This document shows, in pieces, positions 34,403-42,946 of a stretch of 46,592 nucleotides of DNA. The notes beneath the pieces are model-generated. The model was given only the letters and a program-made list of their open reading frames with translations, searched no databases and was not told the DNA's origin. Both the position numbers and the translations under genes were made by a program. Each line of letters begins with the position of its first letter. Position 1 is the first letter of the stretch. The stretch is from an uncultured Bacteroides sp. (GTDB lineage Bacteria > Bacteroidota > Bacteroidia > Bacteroidales > Bacteroidaceae): positions 1-46,592 of the forward strand of contig NZ_CAJLKP010000050.1 of the NCBI RefSeq assembly GCF_905207245.1, written 5' to 3'.

Positions 34403-35149
34403 TTATTGTTTTTGTTTATATATATCAAAAATACAGTTGTTGCTATATAGCTCTTTTCCCTCAAAAATAGAAAACTGTGTTACATCATGAATGTCTTCTG
34501 TTTCTATACCCATCATTATTCGGATTAGGTGTAATGTAGAAGAAAACTTTCCAGGCTTGTTTATTAACTTTAGTCGCAAATTGCCTTTTTCTAATTTCAT
34601 AGGGAGTGCTCTTATGTATTGTCCTTCAACTTCAGTTATGTAGACACATTCACCATAAGGTAATTTATATACTTCTATGCCATTGATAAAAATTGTTGCA
34701 GCTTCTTCCTCATCACCTTTGATCTCAATTTTGTGAAGACGTTCCGGCTTGCCTAAGGATTTGCTATATTTAATTGCTTCCTCTTCTGTCATCACCTTTT
34801 TCCCCGGTAATTTGAGAGAACTGCCGCTTTGAACATAGATTATGTCCGCATTAAGATCTGACGCACCTAAAGCCATGAAGAATTTCTCTTCTGTTATATT
34901 CTTGCCGGTTAAAGTAGATAAACTTTCAAGCCCGTTCTTGCGAATATCGGAATTAGAGTTGCCGCTATTTTCCATTTCAATCCACGTTTTAACGATTTGG
35001 AAGCACTCTTTGTCTTTATCCTTCCAATAGTACACCTTATCAGGGTGCATATCACGAACAAACTGGCGACGGTTATCCCAAAATTGTTCTAAATCAAAAT
35101 AACGTCTGAAGTCCGTTAGAGTAACTATTGTCTTTTTGTTTAGTTTCAT
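34403..35149 (-). CDS. J-domain-like protein
   Basis: In this 248-residue protein residues about 10-60 resemble a J domain: a helix with LEQFWDNRRQFVRDM, the tripeptide His35-Pro36-Asp37 followed by Lys, and a second helix DKECFQIVKTWIEME. HPD is the motif by which J proteins stimulate Hsp70 ATPase. The rest (about 90-248) is beta-rich and unrecognised. Hsp70-like and GrpE-like genes follow in the same operon. The match is by eye, and the helix before HPD is shorter than usual. Confidence 0.5.
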   Translation of the reverse strand: MKLNKKTIVTLTDFRRYFDLEQFWDNRRQFVRDMHPDKVYYWKDKDKECFQIVKTWIEMENSGNSNSDIRKNGLESLSTLTGKNITEEKFFMALGASDLNADIIYVQSGSSLKLPGKKVMTEEEAIKYSKSLGKPERLHKIEIKGDEEEAATIFINGIEVYKLPYGECVYITEVEGQYIRALPMKLEKGNLRLKLINKPGKFSSTLHLIRIMMGIETEDIHDVTQFSIFEGKELYSNNCIFDIYKQKQ

Positions 35150-35150
35150 A

Positions 35151-37097
35151 CTACAATGTTTTGGGTAAATAATAGTTGATAGCTCCTACTATGGTATCAT
35201 AAAGCACCATATCATATAATCTCATTGTCCCGTATGTTATATTTTGTTCTTTATAGGGGGTATATATCATATTGTCATCATCAAATTGTTTGAAATCCAA
35301 AAAACTTTTACCGGAAGCAGGTTCAAACTGATTTTTGAAAAGCGAGAAAAAACATTTAGCTATATCGCTCAGATTAGTTTCTCCATAGGGGCGGAAATCC
35401 TTTAATATAGCCTTGACTGCCTTGATAATAGCATCATGGTCATATACAGAGGAACCACTTGAAGGTTGTAATTGGGGATTTACTTTGAATTTAGCTTCTT
35501 TGATAATAGATGAAATATCGGCTCCTGTAAGAAGTTTGTTAGAAGGCTTCTGCTTTACCCTCCACAAATATGTTTTGCATTCGTTGCCTGTACACTCCTC
35601 TTCCTGCAGTGAGCATTTCGCCGGATGATCTGAACAGCAATCATCAAGTACTTTCAACCAAACTTCGTCGTCAATTAAACTTTCGGGAAATAGCTTACTG
35701 GACATTGATTTTCGTTCTTGCTTACGATATCCGTCAAGTTCTTTCTGGTAATCTTCGTTTTGCTTTTTGAGGTTGCCCACAAATATCTGGGCACATTCCT
35801 TTGCTGTAGGCATAAACGTGAAGAATTTGCAGTCGAAACGTTCTGAGCGGAAAAGTTCGGGTGGTAATTTAGTAACATCATTGGATGTGGCAAATACAAA
35901 GCAAGCAGATGTTTTTTCTTGCATCCAGGTTAAAAATTTGCCAAACATTCGTTGCCCTACACCTCCGTCACTGGCACCACTGTCAGAAGAACTGAAAGCT
36001 TTTTCTATTTCATCAACCCATAATACACATGGCGCCATATTTTCAGCTATGTGCAGTGCATTAATCATATTATGCTCAGACTCTCCTTGAATGCCTCCAC
36101 GCAGAGCGCCCATATCAAGTGATATCAGTGGCATTTTTAACTTTTTTGCAGCAGTTTTTGCCATAAGGCTCTTACCCGATCCGGGTACTCCGGTAATTAA
36201 AACGGCATTTGGAATATCAATATGTTGCTCTTTGGCGCGCTTGGGGTCTTCGAAAATGATAGAATGGTCATTTAACCATTCCGTTATTCCGTCTAAACCG
36301 GCAGCATTAACAACTTCGGTGCTCTCCCAACGTAGTCCGGGACAATTTGCTAATATTTGTTTTTTTGACTCATGAATAGCTGAAATGATCTCTTTTTCGA
36401 TGGCCGCATCATAATCAATGTTTTGACAAGCTATCAATTGATCCATCAATTGCTTGATGCGCAGAGCGCTGAATCCTCGAAAGCTGACTTTCATTTGACT
36501 GAATAACGAATGCTTGTCACTCAGAACTGTACGGGGAATCTGGTTTCTATCTAATTGGGTGAAAATAATATTTTCTATCTCTTCATCGCTTATAGCACCA
36601 ACTCTAACTGTGCAGGTATAAGGTGATAATACCCCGGGCACGGTTTGTTCATTAGGAGTGACAACTATCCACAATGATCTTCTGACTAAATCTATCTTTT
36701 TCGGGACATTATAGTTTTTGGATGATTTAGTATCAAGATATGCTGATATGAAAGCGTTGAGATGTGCTATAAGACTTTTCTCCCACTGCTCAATGTAGGA
36801 TATATATAATGTTGGAGTGTGGATGTTTTTTATGTCGAATGAAACTCCAACTTGATAGTTATCGGAAATACTTTTACCTTCCCGGAAGAATTCATTCTGG
36901 CCTAAGTGTACGATTGAGGAATCATTGCTGTTATAGCATAGTCGTGGCATAACACTGTCAGCAGATTGTTCTCCAAATAGCATTTCGTTTATTAATTCAA
37001 GCTGATTGGTTGGGATATATACAATAGGGGTATGAGCAAGCATCGCGGTCTTGATTTGCTCTACCATGCGTCCGATTTGTGTCTTTTGAAAATCCAT
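35151..37097 (-). CDS. AAA+ ATPase with cysteine-rich insertion
   Basis: This 648-residue protein has an N-terminal domain (about 1-260) with no recognised family, then a classical AAA+ module: Walker A GVPGSGKS (about 304-311), Walker B CVLWVDEIEKAF (about 357-368), sensor FVFATSND and arginine finger PPELFRSERFD. At about 486-510 comes a segment with six cysteines (CCSDHPAKC..., EECTGNEC), unusual for the family and possibly a zinc or redox site. The architecture resembles Ycf46/FtsH-like unfoldases without a protease domain. The zincins in the same operon could supply proteolysis. It lies 5 bp after the small 122-residue gene. Confidence 0.85.
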   Translation of the reverse strand: MDFQKTQIGRMVEQIKTAMLAHTPIVYIPTNQLELINEMLFGEQSADSVMPRLCYNSNDSSIVHLGQNEFFREGKSISDNYQVGVSFDIKNIHTPTLYISYIEQWEKSLIAHLNAFISAYLDTKSSKNYNVPKKIDLVRRSLWIVVTPNEQTVPGVLSPYTCTVRVGAISDEEIENIIFTQLDRNQIPRTVLSDKHSLFSQMKVSFRGFSALRIKQLMDQLIACQNIDYDAAIEKEIISAIHESKKQILANCPGLRWESTEVVNAAGLDGITEWLNDHSIIFEDPKRAKEQHIDIPNAVLITGVPGSGKSLMAKTAAKKLKMPLISLDMGALRGGIQGESEHNMINALHIAENMAPCVLWVDEIEKAFSSSDSGASDGGVGQRMFGKFLTWMQEKTSACFVFATSNDVTKLPPELFRSERFDCKFFTFMPTAKECAQIFVGNLKKQNEDYQKELDGYRKQERKSMSSKLFPESLIDDEVWLKVLDDCCSDHPAKCSLQEEECTGNECKTYLWRVKQKPSNKLLTGADISSIIKEAKFKVNPQLQPSSGSSVYDHDAIIKAVKAILKDFRPYGETNLSDIAKCFFSLFKNQFEPASGKSFLDFKQFDDDNMIYTPYKEQNITYGTMRLYDMVLYDTIVGAINYYLPKTL

Positions 37098-37102
37098 ATT
37101 GC

Positions 37103-37471
37103 TTAGTCTTCTATTATGATATCTTTTTCATTTACTTGTTCTACGACTTTTTGCTTGGGCAGACCTACCATTACGGAACGGTTACGTTCGGTAGCCATAT
37201 AGCGAGTCGCAATAGCAGGCTCGCGCCTCAGCCAGTCCAACATCAGAATCGCACGGATGGGCTTCATTTCATCATTTTCTGTGAGTTCGCGAAAGCTTAC
37301 CCCTTCAACCTCGATGTCTGGGACGTAAGAAGACAGGACATCGAAAACTGCTTGTTTGAATTCGTGTGGCAGCTTTCTTATACGCTGTATGTTCCGGTAA
37401 GCTGATGTCGGATTCAAACCTTCGTCTTCAATAAGATATCTGAATAAACTAATATATTTTATTATTTTCAT
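37103..37471 (-). CDS. Small protein, homologue of the 26893 gene product
   Basis: This 122-residue protein has a central stretch (IEVEGVSFREL, then ILMLDWLRREPAIA) that matches the 97-residue protein at 26893-27186. It has an extra N-terminal helix and a charged C-terminal tail (QVNEKDIIIED). It is encoded 18 bp downstream of the HELKH zincin and just before the AAA+ gene. The function is unknown. The repeated pairing with a zincin suggests it works with that protein. Confidence 0.7.
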   Translation of the reverse strand: MKIIKYISLFRYLIEDEGLNPTSAYRNIQRIRKLPHEFKQAVFDVLSSYVPDIEVEGVSFRELTENDEMKPIRAILMLDWLRREPAIATRYMATERNRSVMVGLPKQKVVEQVNEKDIIIED

Positions 37472-37489
37472 GATTTTCCAGTTTCAAAA

Positions 37490-38182
37490 TTAGTTGTTCG
37501 TATAGTAACCTTCTTTTAATCGTTCTTCGAATCCAAATGTGTCAAGTTCCACTGGTTGTTTTCGATATGCTTCATCACTTTCATATGGGCTAATGTAATT
37601 TCTCATATTCTGTTCCCACACTTGAATCAATTCTTCGGAATAACCATAATCTTTTCTATCTTCAATGGCGGCCCATTGGCGTGCATGTTTCAATTCGTGG
37701 AAGATCGTGAAGATTTGCTCTTTAATTAGTTCTGTATCGCCGGAGTAAAGATAAACGCCATTAATACACAACAGGTTATCTTTCCTATTATAGAATCCGC
37801 AACCATATTTCATGTTTTCTTCTTCAGTTGTAGGATAAACTATTACAGTTTCTTCAGTGGTCACATCCATTATTTCTTCAGCCTCCTTTTCTATTTCCAT
37901 AAAGAAGTCCGGCAATTCGTCAACAGACATTTGAGAAAGACGTTCTTCTATACCATTGGGAAACTTTTCTTCCAGATACTGCCGTACTTGAAGTGCCAGT
38001 TTTTGATCTGGCACTTCGGGACAGTACGTGGATTCAAATTGCTCAATTTGCCGAATATAGTCGGAGCGTTCTCTCACTCGTTGTCTGTGTTCATTCCATG
38101 CGTTGGAACGCTCCCGGATTTTATTCAATATGGAACTGAAGAAATCCTTAACATTCTCGATTGCAGATAATATGAATCCCAT
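37490..38182 (-). CDS. Putative zinc metallopeptidase (HELKH)
   Basis: This 230-residue protein is charged and helical at the N-terminus (about 1-110), then has a zincin-like domain with FHELKHARQW (His162, Glu163, His166), a VWEQN segment and KQPVELDTFGF near the C-terminus. The HExxHA-Q ... W..N ... QPVE order is shared with the 305-residue protein at 27192. There is no signal peptide. The N-terminal residues (FILSAIENVKDFFSSIL) could be an amphipathic membrane-binding helix. Confidence 0.7.
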   Translation of the reverse strand: MGFILSAIENVKDFFSSILNKIRERSNAWNEHRQRVRERSDYIRQIEQFESTYCPEVPDQKLALQVRQYLEEKFPNGIEERLSQMSVDELPDFFMEIEKEAEEIMDVTTEETVIVYPTTEEENMKYGCGFYNRKDNLLCINGVYLYSGDTELIKEQIFTIFHELKHARQWAAIEDRKDYGYSEELIQVWEQNMRNYISPYESDEAYRKQPVELDTFGFEERLKEGYYTNN

Positions 38183-38205
38183 GATATGTATATTTATAGG
38201 TTTGT

Positions 38206-39636
38206 CTATGCTTGGGTGGTTACTACTGTAATGGGAGACGTTTCCGTTGTCTGCTCTACATTTTTATTTGTGAGTAAGTCTCGAACCCATGAAATGAATG
38301 TTTCTGCTTTTTGCTTAATCGCAGGCCATGCAATTTCTCGCCAAGTGGCTACGATCTTGTCAAAGATGTTGCCGGCACCGTCCATTACCGAACTTAAAGT
38401 GTCGGATAAGCTGTTGGAAATGCCAATGCTAACCATTAGTGCCATTCCGCCGGCTACGATAATGGCGAGTAAGGAAGTGCCTAGCAGGCCAATTAACGAT
38501 GCCATCGTGAACATTGCCAAATTTATGGTGACATAAATAACCCCTGCTGTTAATGCAGTCCAAAGCGCTACACCGCCAATAATCTTTAATACTTTGATCG
38601 CTTTTTCAATCGTAATCTTGCCGGTACGGGTGTCCTCTATTACGTGAGCTTGTTCGATACCGGCTGCTGCAGCAATAGCAATCGTTTCAGGAGATACCTC
38701 TTGGCCTTTGAGTGAAGCAATATCTTCATTTTGGTATGCGATGTAGGTAGCAAGTGCAGTTATAAGTTTTGCACGCATGTCATTCTCACTTCCAAGCAAT
38801 GTTTCTTGTATTGCTTCTGTTCCATTAGGGAGCGACTCCATCAAATCTTTCACTTTGTCAATAGAGGTCATGCAAAGTGTGTTGTTGTTGAGAGCATCGG
38901 CAATCTTTTCAATTGCCTCGTCAAGCATCTCATCGGTAACGTCACCGATAGGAGCAAGCCCCTGTTTGATAGTTTCAAAGTCTTCAATCTGTGATGCTTG
39001 CTCTGCATCAAAGTTCTGTACGTTGAGTACATGGAGAGCGGCGAGGAAGTTGATATACAGTTCATACTTTTGCTCGTTAGTAAGATCCGTACCCAATTCT
39101 TTCAGTTGCGACACGTAGTCGATGCCATCCTCTTTGAGTGCTTCTGTAAGATTGGTGTTGAATGTTTCAATTCCTTTATGAAAACCTTTTACTACTTCGT
39201 GAGCATCTTCGGCAAAGGTGCCGGGGCGCTGGTCGAGATAAAAGTTAACGAGATTCTCATCAATAGTCAATTCTGAATTCTCGGACTTGTTGTAAGCTGC
39301 GAAAAGCTCCTGAATTTTCAGTGCTTCTTCTTTTGTAAAATTAATGTTCATATTAGTACTATTAAACGTTATTGTTTCGTTTTGTACCTTTATAGAGTCA
39401 TTCAGTTCTTCTTTTCTAACTTCGTTCACCACATTTTTTTCATTATACTGTTCTTCATCCATGCCAAGTATCTCATTTGCAGTATCCATGTTTATCTCAT
39501 AATTGAGAATAGAAGCATGAATAGCAGCTGGAGCTTCCCCATTTTCAATGAGTTGTTTCTCAACTTCAATCATCTTTGATTGAGGGAGGGCATTGCAAAC
39601 GAATTTGCTAAAAGTGCTGTCATCAATTTGTTTCAT
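38206..39636 (-). CDS. Uncharacterised membrane protein with helical N-terminal region
   Basis: This 476-residue protein has a long acidic helical region (about 1-340) followed by two or three membrane helices (about 350-425; IIGGVALWTALTAGVIYVTI, MASLIGLLGTSLLAIIVAGG) and a short cytoplasmic or periplasmic tail. No signal peptide and no enzyme motif are seen. It lies second in the operon, 4 bp after the sigma-like gene and 23 bp before a zincin. It could anchor the complex to the inner membrane. Family not recognised. Confidence 0.65.
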   Translation of the reverse strand: MKQIDDSTFSKFVCNALPQSKMIEVEKQLIENGEAPAAIHASILNYEINMDTANEILGMDEEQYNEKNVVNEVRKEELNDSIKVQNETITFNSTNMNINFTKEEALKIQELFAAYNKSENSELTIDENLVNFYLDQRPGTFAEDAHEVVKGFHKGIETFNTNLTEALKEDGIDYVSQLKELGTDLTNEQKYELYINFLAALHVLNVQNFDAEQASQIEDFETIKQGLAPIGDVTDEMLDEAIEKIADALNNNTLCMTSIDKVKDLMESLPNGTEAIQETLLGSENDMRAKLITALATYIAYQNEDIASLKGQEVSPETIAIAAAAGIEQAHVIEDTRTGKITIEKAIKVLKIIGGVALWTALTAGVIYVTINLAMFTMASLIGLLGTSLLAIIVAGGMALMVSIGISNSLSDTLSSVMDGAGNIFDKIVATWREIAWPAIKQKAETFISWVRDLLTNKNVEQTTETSPITVVTTQA

Positions 39637-39640
39637 TTTT

Positions 39641-40381
39641 CTAGTTTTTTTGTTCGTTGTACTTAATAAGCAGATGATTCAAAGCACGTCCTTTCATCAA
39701 AGACATAGCATCTTGACGTTGCTTTACAGACCAATTAGATTTTACTTGATCACTCGTCATTCCATTTTTTGCAAGAGGATGTATCATGTCCTCAACCATC
39801 GGATAAGCGTCAATTGCCGGCATCTTTTTTATAACCAGACAGGTAAGTACCAACTTGTCCTTTTCACTTAGCTGTGCAAAAGCTTTTCTCATGCGGGCTT
39901 GGGTCAGGCTTTCGCCATCATCTTCTGCTTGATCACATAATAAAAGAGATTCGTAATCCTTATATTCGAGCAAATCAACTTCATTGTTTTTTTTCTTTTT
40001 TTCTTTTTTAGCCAATTTATAGAAATGCCGGCATGTAATCAGTGATGTATATGATTGCAAATTACAGTCTTTTGCCTCATAGAGAGATATTTTGTGCCAC
40101 TCCGGTATATTGTTGACAAAAGGAGAAGACAAAAACAAATAAAAATCAGCATAGAAGTTTTCTCCCATAATTCTATTAATCTTTTCTACTAATAGGGCGC
40201 TCATTGGTCCTATATAGTAGTTGACAACTGCTTCATAGTTGTTTATTATGCGACGTGCTACCTCTAAATTGGCTTTATACTCGGGATCAGTTTCAAGTTT
40301 TTTTTTTAATTCATCCCAAGACATTCCTTCCCAATGACAATCAGATGTAATTCTTATTTCTTCTTTCATACTTGTTTGCAT
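39641..40381 (-). CDS. Sigma-70-like regulator heading the twelve-gene operon
   Basis: This protein has about 246 residues from the ATG at 40381; the open frame reaches 40507, but that start lies upstream of the predicted transcription start. The N-terminal half (NNYEAVVNYYIGPMSALLVE, YADFYLFLSS, LQSYTSLITCRHFYKLAKKE) resembles sigma region 2. The C-terminal part (MRKAFAQLSEKDKLVLTCLV) resembles the start of region 4, but the expected helix-turn-helix is interrupted by a loop. It may activate its own operon. It is assigned by pattern only and could be a non-sigma adaptor. An intermediate ATG at 40468 is also possible. Confidence 0.55.
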   Translation of the reverse strand: MQTSMKEEIRITSDCHWEGMSWDELKKKLETDPEYKANLEVARRIINNYEAVVNYYIGPMSALLVEKINRIMGENFYADFYLFLSSPFVNNIPEWHKISLYEAKDCNLQSYTSLITCRHFYKLAKKEKKKKNNEVDLLEYKDYESLLLCDQAEDDGESLTQARMRKAFAQLSEKDKLVLTCLVIKKMPAIDAYPMVEDMIHPLAKNGMTSDQVKSNWSVKQRQDAMSLMKGRALNHLLIKYNEQKN

Positions 40382-40494
40382 TATGATTATTCTTAAAATT
40401 ATGCAATGAAGGAATTTGTTATATTCGAATGTTGTTTGATTGGATATCAAATTCCATTGTGTTTTCATTAATAGTATTATGTTATTTTTACGTT

Positions 40495-40525
40495 CAAAAA
40501 TACCCAATAATAACTCAAATACAAA
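40495..40525 (-). promoter_or_regulatory. Promoter of the twelve-gene operon
   Basis: On the minus strand TATTTTTG (40495-40502) is preceded by TTTG (40522-40525) at 19 bp. Transcription should start near 40488, giving a leader of about 107 nt to the ATG at 40381. No other good promoter was noticed inside the operon. Confidence 0.65.
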
Positions 40526-41310
40526 TCGGAATTAAGTGGGAAATGGCCTAACGTGTGGAATGATGGTTTATTAGGCCTAAAATGAGGATTATTCTGATGT
40601 TTTTTGACCTTGAAAAAAGATGCTACGTGATTGAAGGGGCTATTGCTGTAAAATGGTAAGTTACTTATTTTGGAGTGCGAACGAAAGAACTTGCTGTTGA
40701 ATTCTAATTTGTTGATTATACTTTTGTTTTAAGAATAAAGCATGTATATAAAGGTTATGCAAAGGTATATTGAAATATACTCTTGTATATTTACAAATAT
40801 CCTATCTGGATTTATGTAACTAAGTATATTGGTTTTACTGTAGGATCTCAGGTGATATTTCACAAATATTCAGTCTGTTTTTTTTATTCGAGGAATGCTA
40901 TATTATTCTATGTATTGAAAGCCGGCCTGTTTAAAGAAAACCATGCATGAACTTTAGCTGATAAAGGCGTTTAATATCGTGTAACACACCTTTTTCTTTA
41001 CTTTCGTATCCTTTGTTTAATCTTGACCACAATTGTGAAGCACAAGATTAACTACTGTGAAGCACAATACTTACAATTGTGAGACGTATTTTGATTATAT
41101 TTTGAAGATAAGTTATTGATTATCAGTATATACATTCCGTTGATTCCTCCAAATCCTACATACAGCCCTACATGGATAGGGTTAATACTGATTTCTTTCT
41201 GAATGCAAATATAGACAATAAAATTTAATGTAAAAGGCTTATAATGAAGTTTTTTCGGGGGAAGGCATATTTATACGGTACTAACCGCACCATGTAGGGT
41301 GCATTGGGGG
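40526..41310. other. Gene-free AT-rich stretch
   Basis: No convincing coding region is present. It holds the 22-bp-spaced repeats at 41032-41083 and scattered CATGTAGG/CCCTACATG words (41166-41174, 41291-41299). Otherwise I see no RNA gene or mobile element. Confidence 0.6.
41032..41083. repeat. Three direct repeats with a 22-bp period
   Basis: TTGTGAAGCACAA-like units have their TGTGA at 41034, 41056 and 41078, exactly 22 bp apart; the third is degenerate after TTGTGAG. The spacing equals that of the unrelated repeats at 77-173. It may be an operator for the operon starting at 40381 or for a distant gene. Confidence 0.7.
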
Positions 41311-41313
41311 CTA

Positions 41314-41355
41314 CAAAAAACATCCATGTATCCCATTTTGGCGATACATGGATGT
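41314..41355 (-). terminator. Intrinsic terminator of the HU operon
   Basis: A perfect 13-bp stem (41320-41332 with 41343-41355; ACATCCATGTATC), a 10-nt loop and, reading the minus strand, six T residues (41315-41320). It lies about 80 bp after the HU stop at 41438. Confidence 0.85.
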
Positions 41356-41437
41356 AGTCTACTAACTGGTTTTCAATAATATATAAAGTGGGGTGAAGTG
41401 TATTCAAGTAGTGTCATGTAGGTTTGTCCGATAACTG

Positions 41438-41794
41438 TCATTTTCGAGGCTCTTCGCCTTTCAGTTCTATAAGACGCGATGAATTTTCTGCTGAATATTC
41501 CCGCCGGATATAAGGAGCCGGATTGAACTTGATAACTCTCCTGTCAGATATGTCATACATGACTCTTCCTCCTTTTACTCCTTTTACAGGACCTTTACCG
41601 TCTTTCGGCAGGTATTTCTTGACATTACTCCTTTTCCTGACCTGGAAAGTGCCCAGTCCGGCTATGGCAACGTCAGTATCATTTTCAAAGGCTTCTACCA
41701 ATGTCTCAATAACGGCATTCAAACCGTTTCTGACTTCCCTTTGAGTCATACCGCTTCTGCGGGCGGCCTTAGCTATCAATTGCTCTTTATTCAT
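41438..41794 (-). CDS. HU-family DNA-binding protein with C-terminal extension
   Basis: This 118-residue protein has the HU/IHF fold (MNKEQLIAKAARRSGMTQRE; VAIAGLGTFQVRKR near 43-56). The beta-arm is altered and lacks the usual NP tip motif; instead it has LPKDGKGPVKGVKGG and a later FNPAPYIRREY. A polar tail after about residue 95 is extra. It probably bends or coats DNA, and a specialised rather than general role is likely. The upstream membrane protein gene ends 9 bp before it. Confidence 0.85.
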   Translation of the reverse strand: MNKEQLIAKAARRSGMTQREVRNGLNAVIETLVEAFENDTDVAIAGLGTFQVRKRSNVKKYLPKDGKGPVKGVKGGRVMYDISDRRVIKFNPAPYIRREYSAENSSRLIELKGEEPRK

Positions 41795-41803
41795 GGAAAT
41801 GGC

Positions 41804-42013
41804 TTAGGGGTGTTCTGCATTCATTCTTTTGAAGTTGTGCATACTGTAATTACCTATCAGAAGGTATATAAGCAGGGACGGGACGGCACTGACAATTGTT
41901 ATCAGAGCCATTACAGCTATAAAAATACAGAGCAATACTTTTTCCAACAGGTTCAAGCAGAAATGTTTTAACTTGCCCGACAGGGTATTTTTCCTATTGC
42001 TTATCATAATCAC
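41804..42013 (-). CDS. Small membrane protein
   Basis: This 69-residue protein has a basic N-terminus (RKNTLSGKLKHFCLNLLEK) and one long hydrophobic segment (about 26-53), ending with a polar tail. Close spacing to the HU gene (9 bp) suggests one transcript. No family is recognised. A start at the second ATG, two codons later, is possible. Confidence 0.55.
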   Translation of the reverse strand: MIMISNRKNTLSGKLKHFCLNLLEKVLLCIFIAVMALITIVSAVPSLLIYLLIGNYSMHNFKRMNAEHP

Positions 42014-42281
42014 TAAGTGCTATTAAATATATATCAAGAATGAACGTACGACGGATACCGGATAACTATTACTACGTACCAATCATCATCCGGGTGATTC
42101 CACGAGGGATGTATCCAACTTTAAACACTGTATCTTTTACCTTTTGCCCGCTTGCGTTCCGATATCCCGCCGAATGGTATGGACACAATAAACGTTTTTT
42201 CATAGAGATAAATGGGATTTACCCATAACACAAACAAAACAAACAATTTATTTTATACTTGTCAAAGTACCCGGGCAGTCA

Positions 42282-42848
42282 TTATTCGGCATTAGCCGGG
42301 GTACCTTCTTCGGGCTGTTCCGTTACAGGAGCGGCACTCAATGTAGTTATTTGCTTAGTCACAGCCTTGAGCAACGCCATGTTCTCCTCAACGATAAGTT
42401 GCAGGGCACTCTTGGTTGAAGTGATGGCTTTGGTGGCAGAGATAGCCTTTAATCCCACCGGAATGGCTTTTACGGCAGCTTCCGCCATCTCCGGGAGTTT
42501 AGTGAAAGTATTCTCCTGGGCTTTGACGCGATCCAGTAACGCTTCATATTCGGCTTTCTTCGCTTTGATAACCTCAGCGTCGTTTCCGGCAATAGCCATA
42601 ACTTCACCTACATTCAGTGTCAGGGTGTCTATGCCGGCGTACTGTTTACGAATATCCATCGCTTCCTGATAAGCACCTGCACATGCATCAATATAAGCGT
42701 CTACCTCTGCGATCTTAGTGGGAGCCGGTTTCTTCCATTTCCCGAGTTTGGTGGGTTGCAAACTATCGTTATCGGTTGATTGCGCCGAAACGGTTCCAAG
42801 GAAAGAGATGGAAATCAGAAACAGGAATAATACATTTTTCATTGTCAT
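42282..42848 (-). CDS. Secreted helical protein of unknown function
   Basis: This 188-residue protein has a signal peptide (FLFLISISFLGTVSAQ; cleavage near residue 22). The mature part is almost all helix, Ala- and Lys-rich (VIKAKKAEYEALLDRVKAQE; a C-terminal ALLKAVTKQITTLSA), ending in an acidic low-complexity tail. No lipobox is present, so it is probably free in the periplasm. It lies between the two HU genes on the same strand. Confidence 0.7.
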   Translation of the reverse strand: MTMKNVLFLFLISISFLGTVSAQSTDNDSLQPTKLGKWKKPAPTKIAEVDAYIDACAGAYQEAMDIRKQYAGIDTLTLNVGEVMAIAGNDAEVIKAKKAEYEALLDRVKAQENTFTKLPEMAEAAVKAIPVGLKAISATKAITSTKSALQLIVEENMALLKAVTKQITTLSAAPVTEQPEEGTPANAE

Positions 42849-42946
42849 AATTTTAATTGTTTTAATAGATTTATATTTATTTTATCAGGTGGATACTTAA
42901 AGCATCCTTGTCGTAAAATTCTTCGTCTTCATATTTTTTATTTATC

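Noticed and set aside
23482..40381. Prophage or integrative element
   Set aside because: No integrase, transposase, phage structural gene, tRNA or attachment repeat was seen at either side.
40382..40507. N-terminal extension of the sigma-like protein
   Set aside because: The first ATG lies upstream of the predicted transcription start, and the extension is low-complexity and unlike a folded region.
41225..41407. 60-codon minus-strand open frame after the HU gene
   Set aside because: It overlaps the 13-bp-stem terminator and has no protein-like composition.
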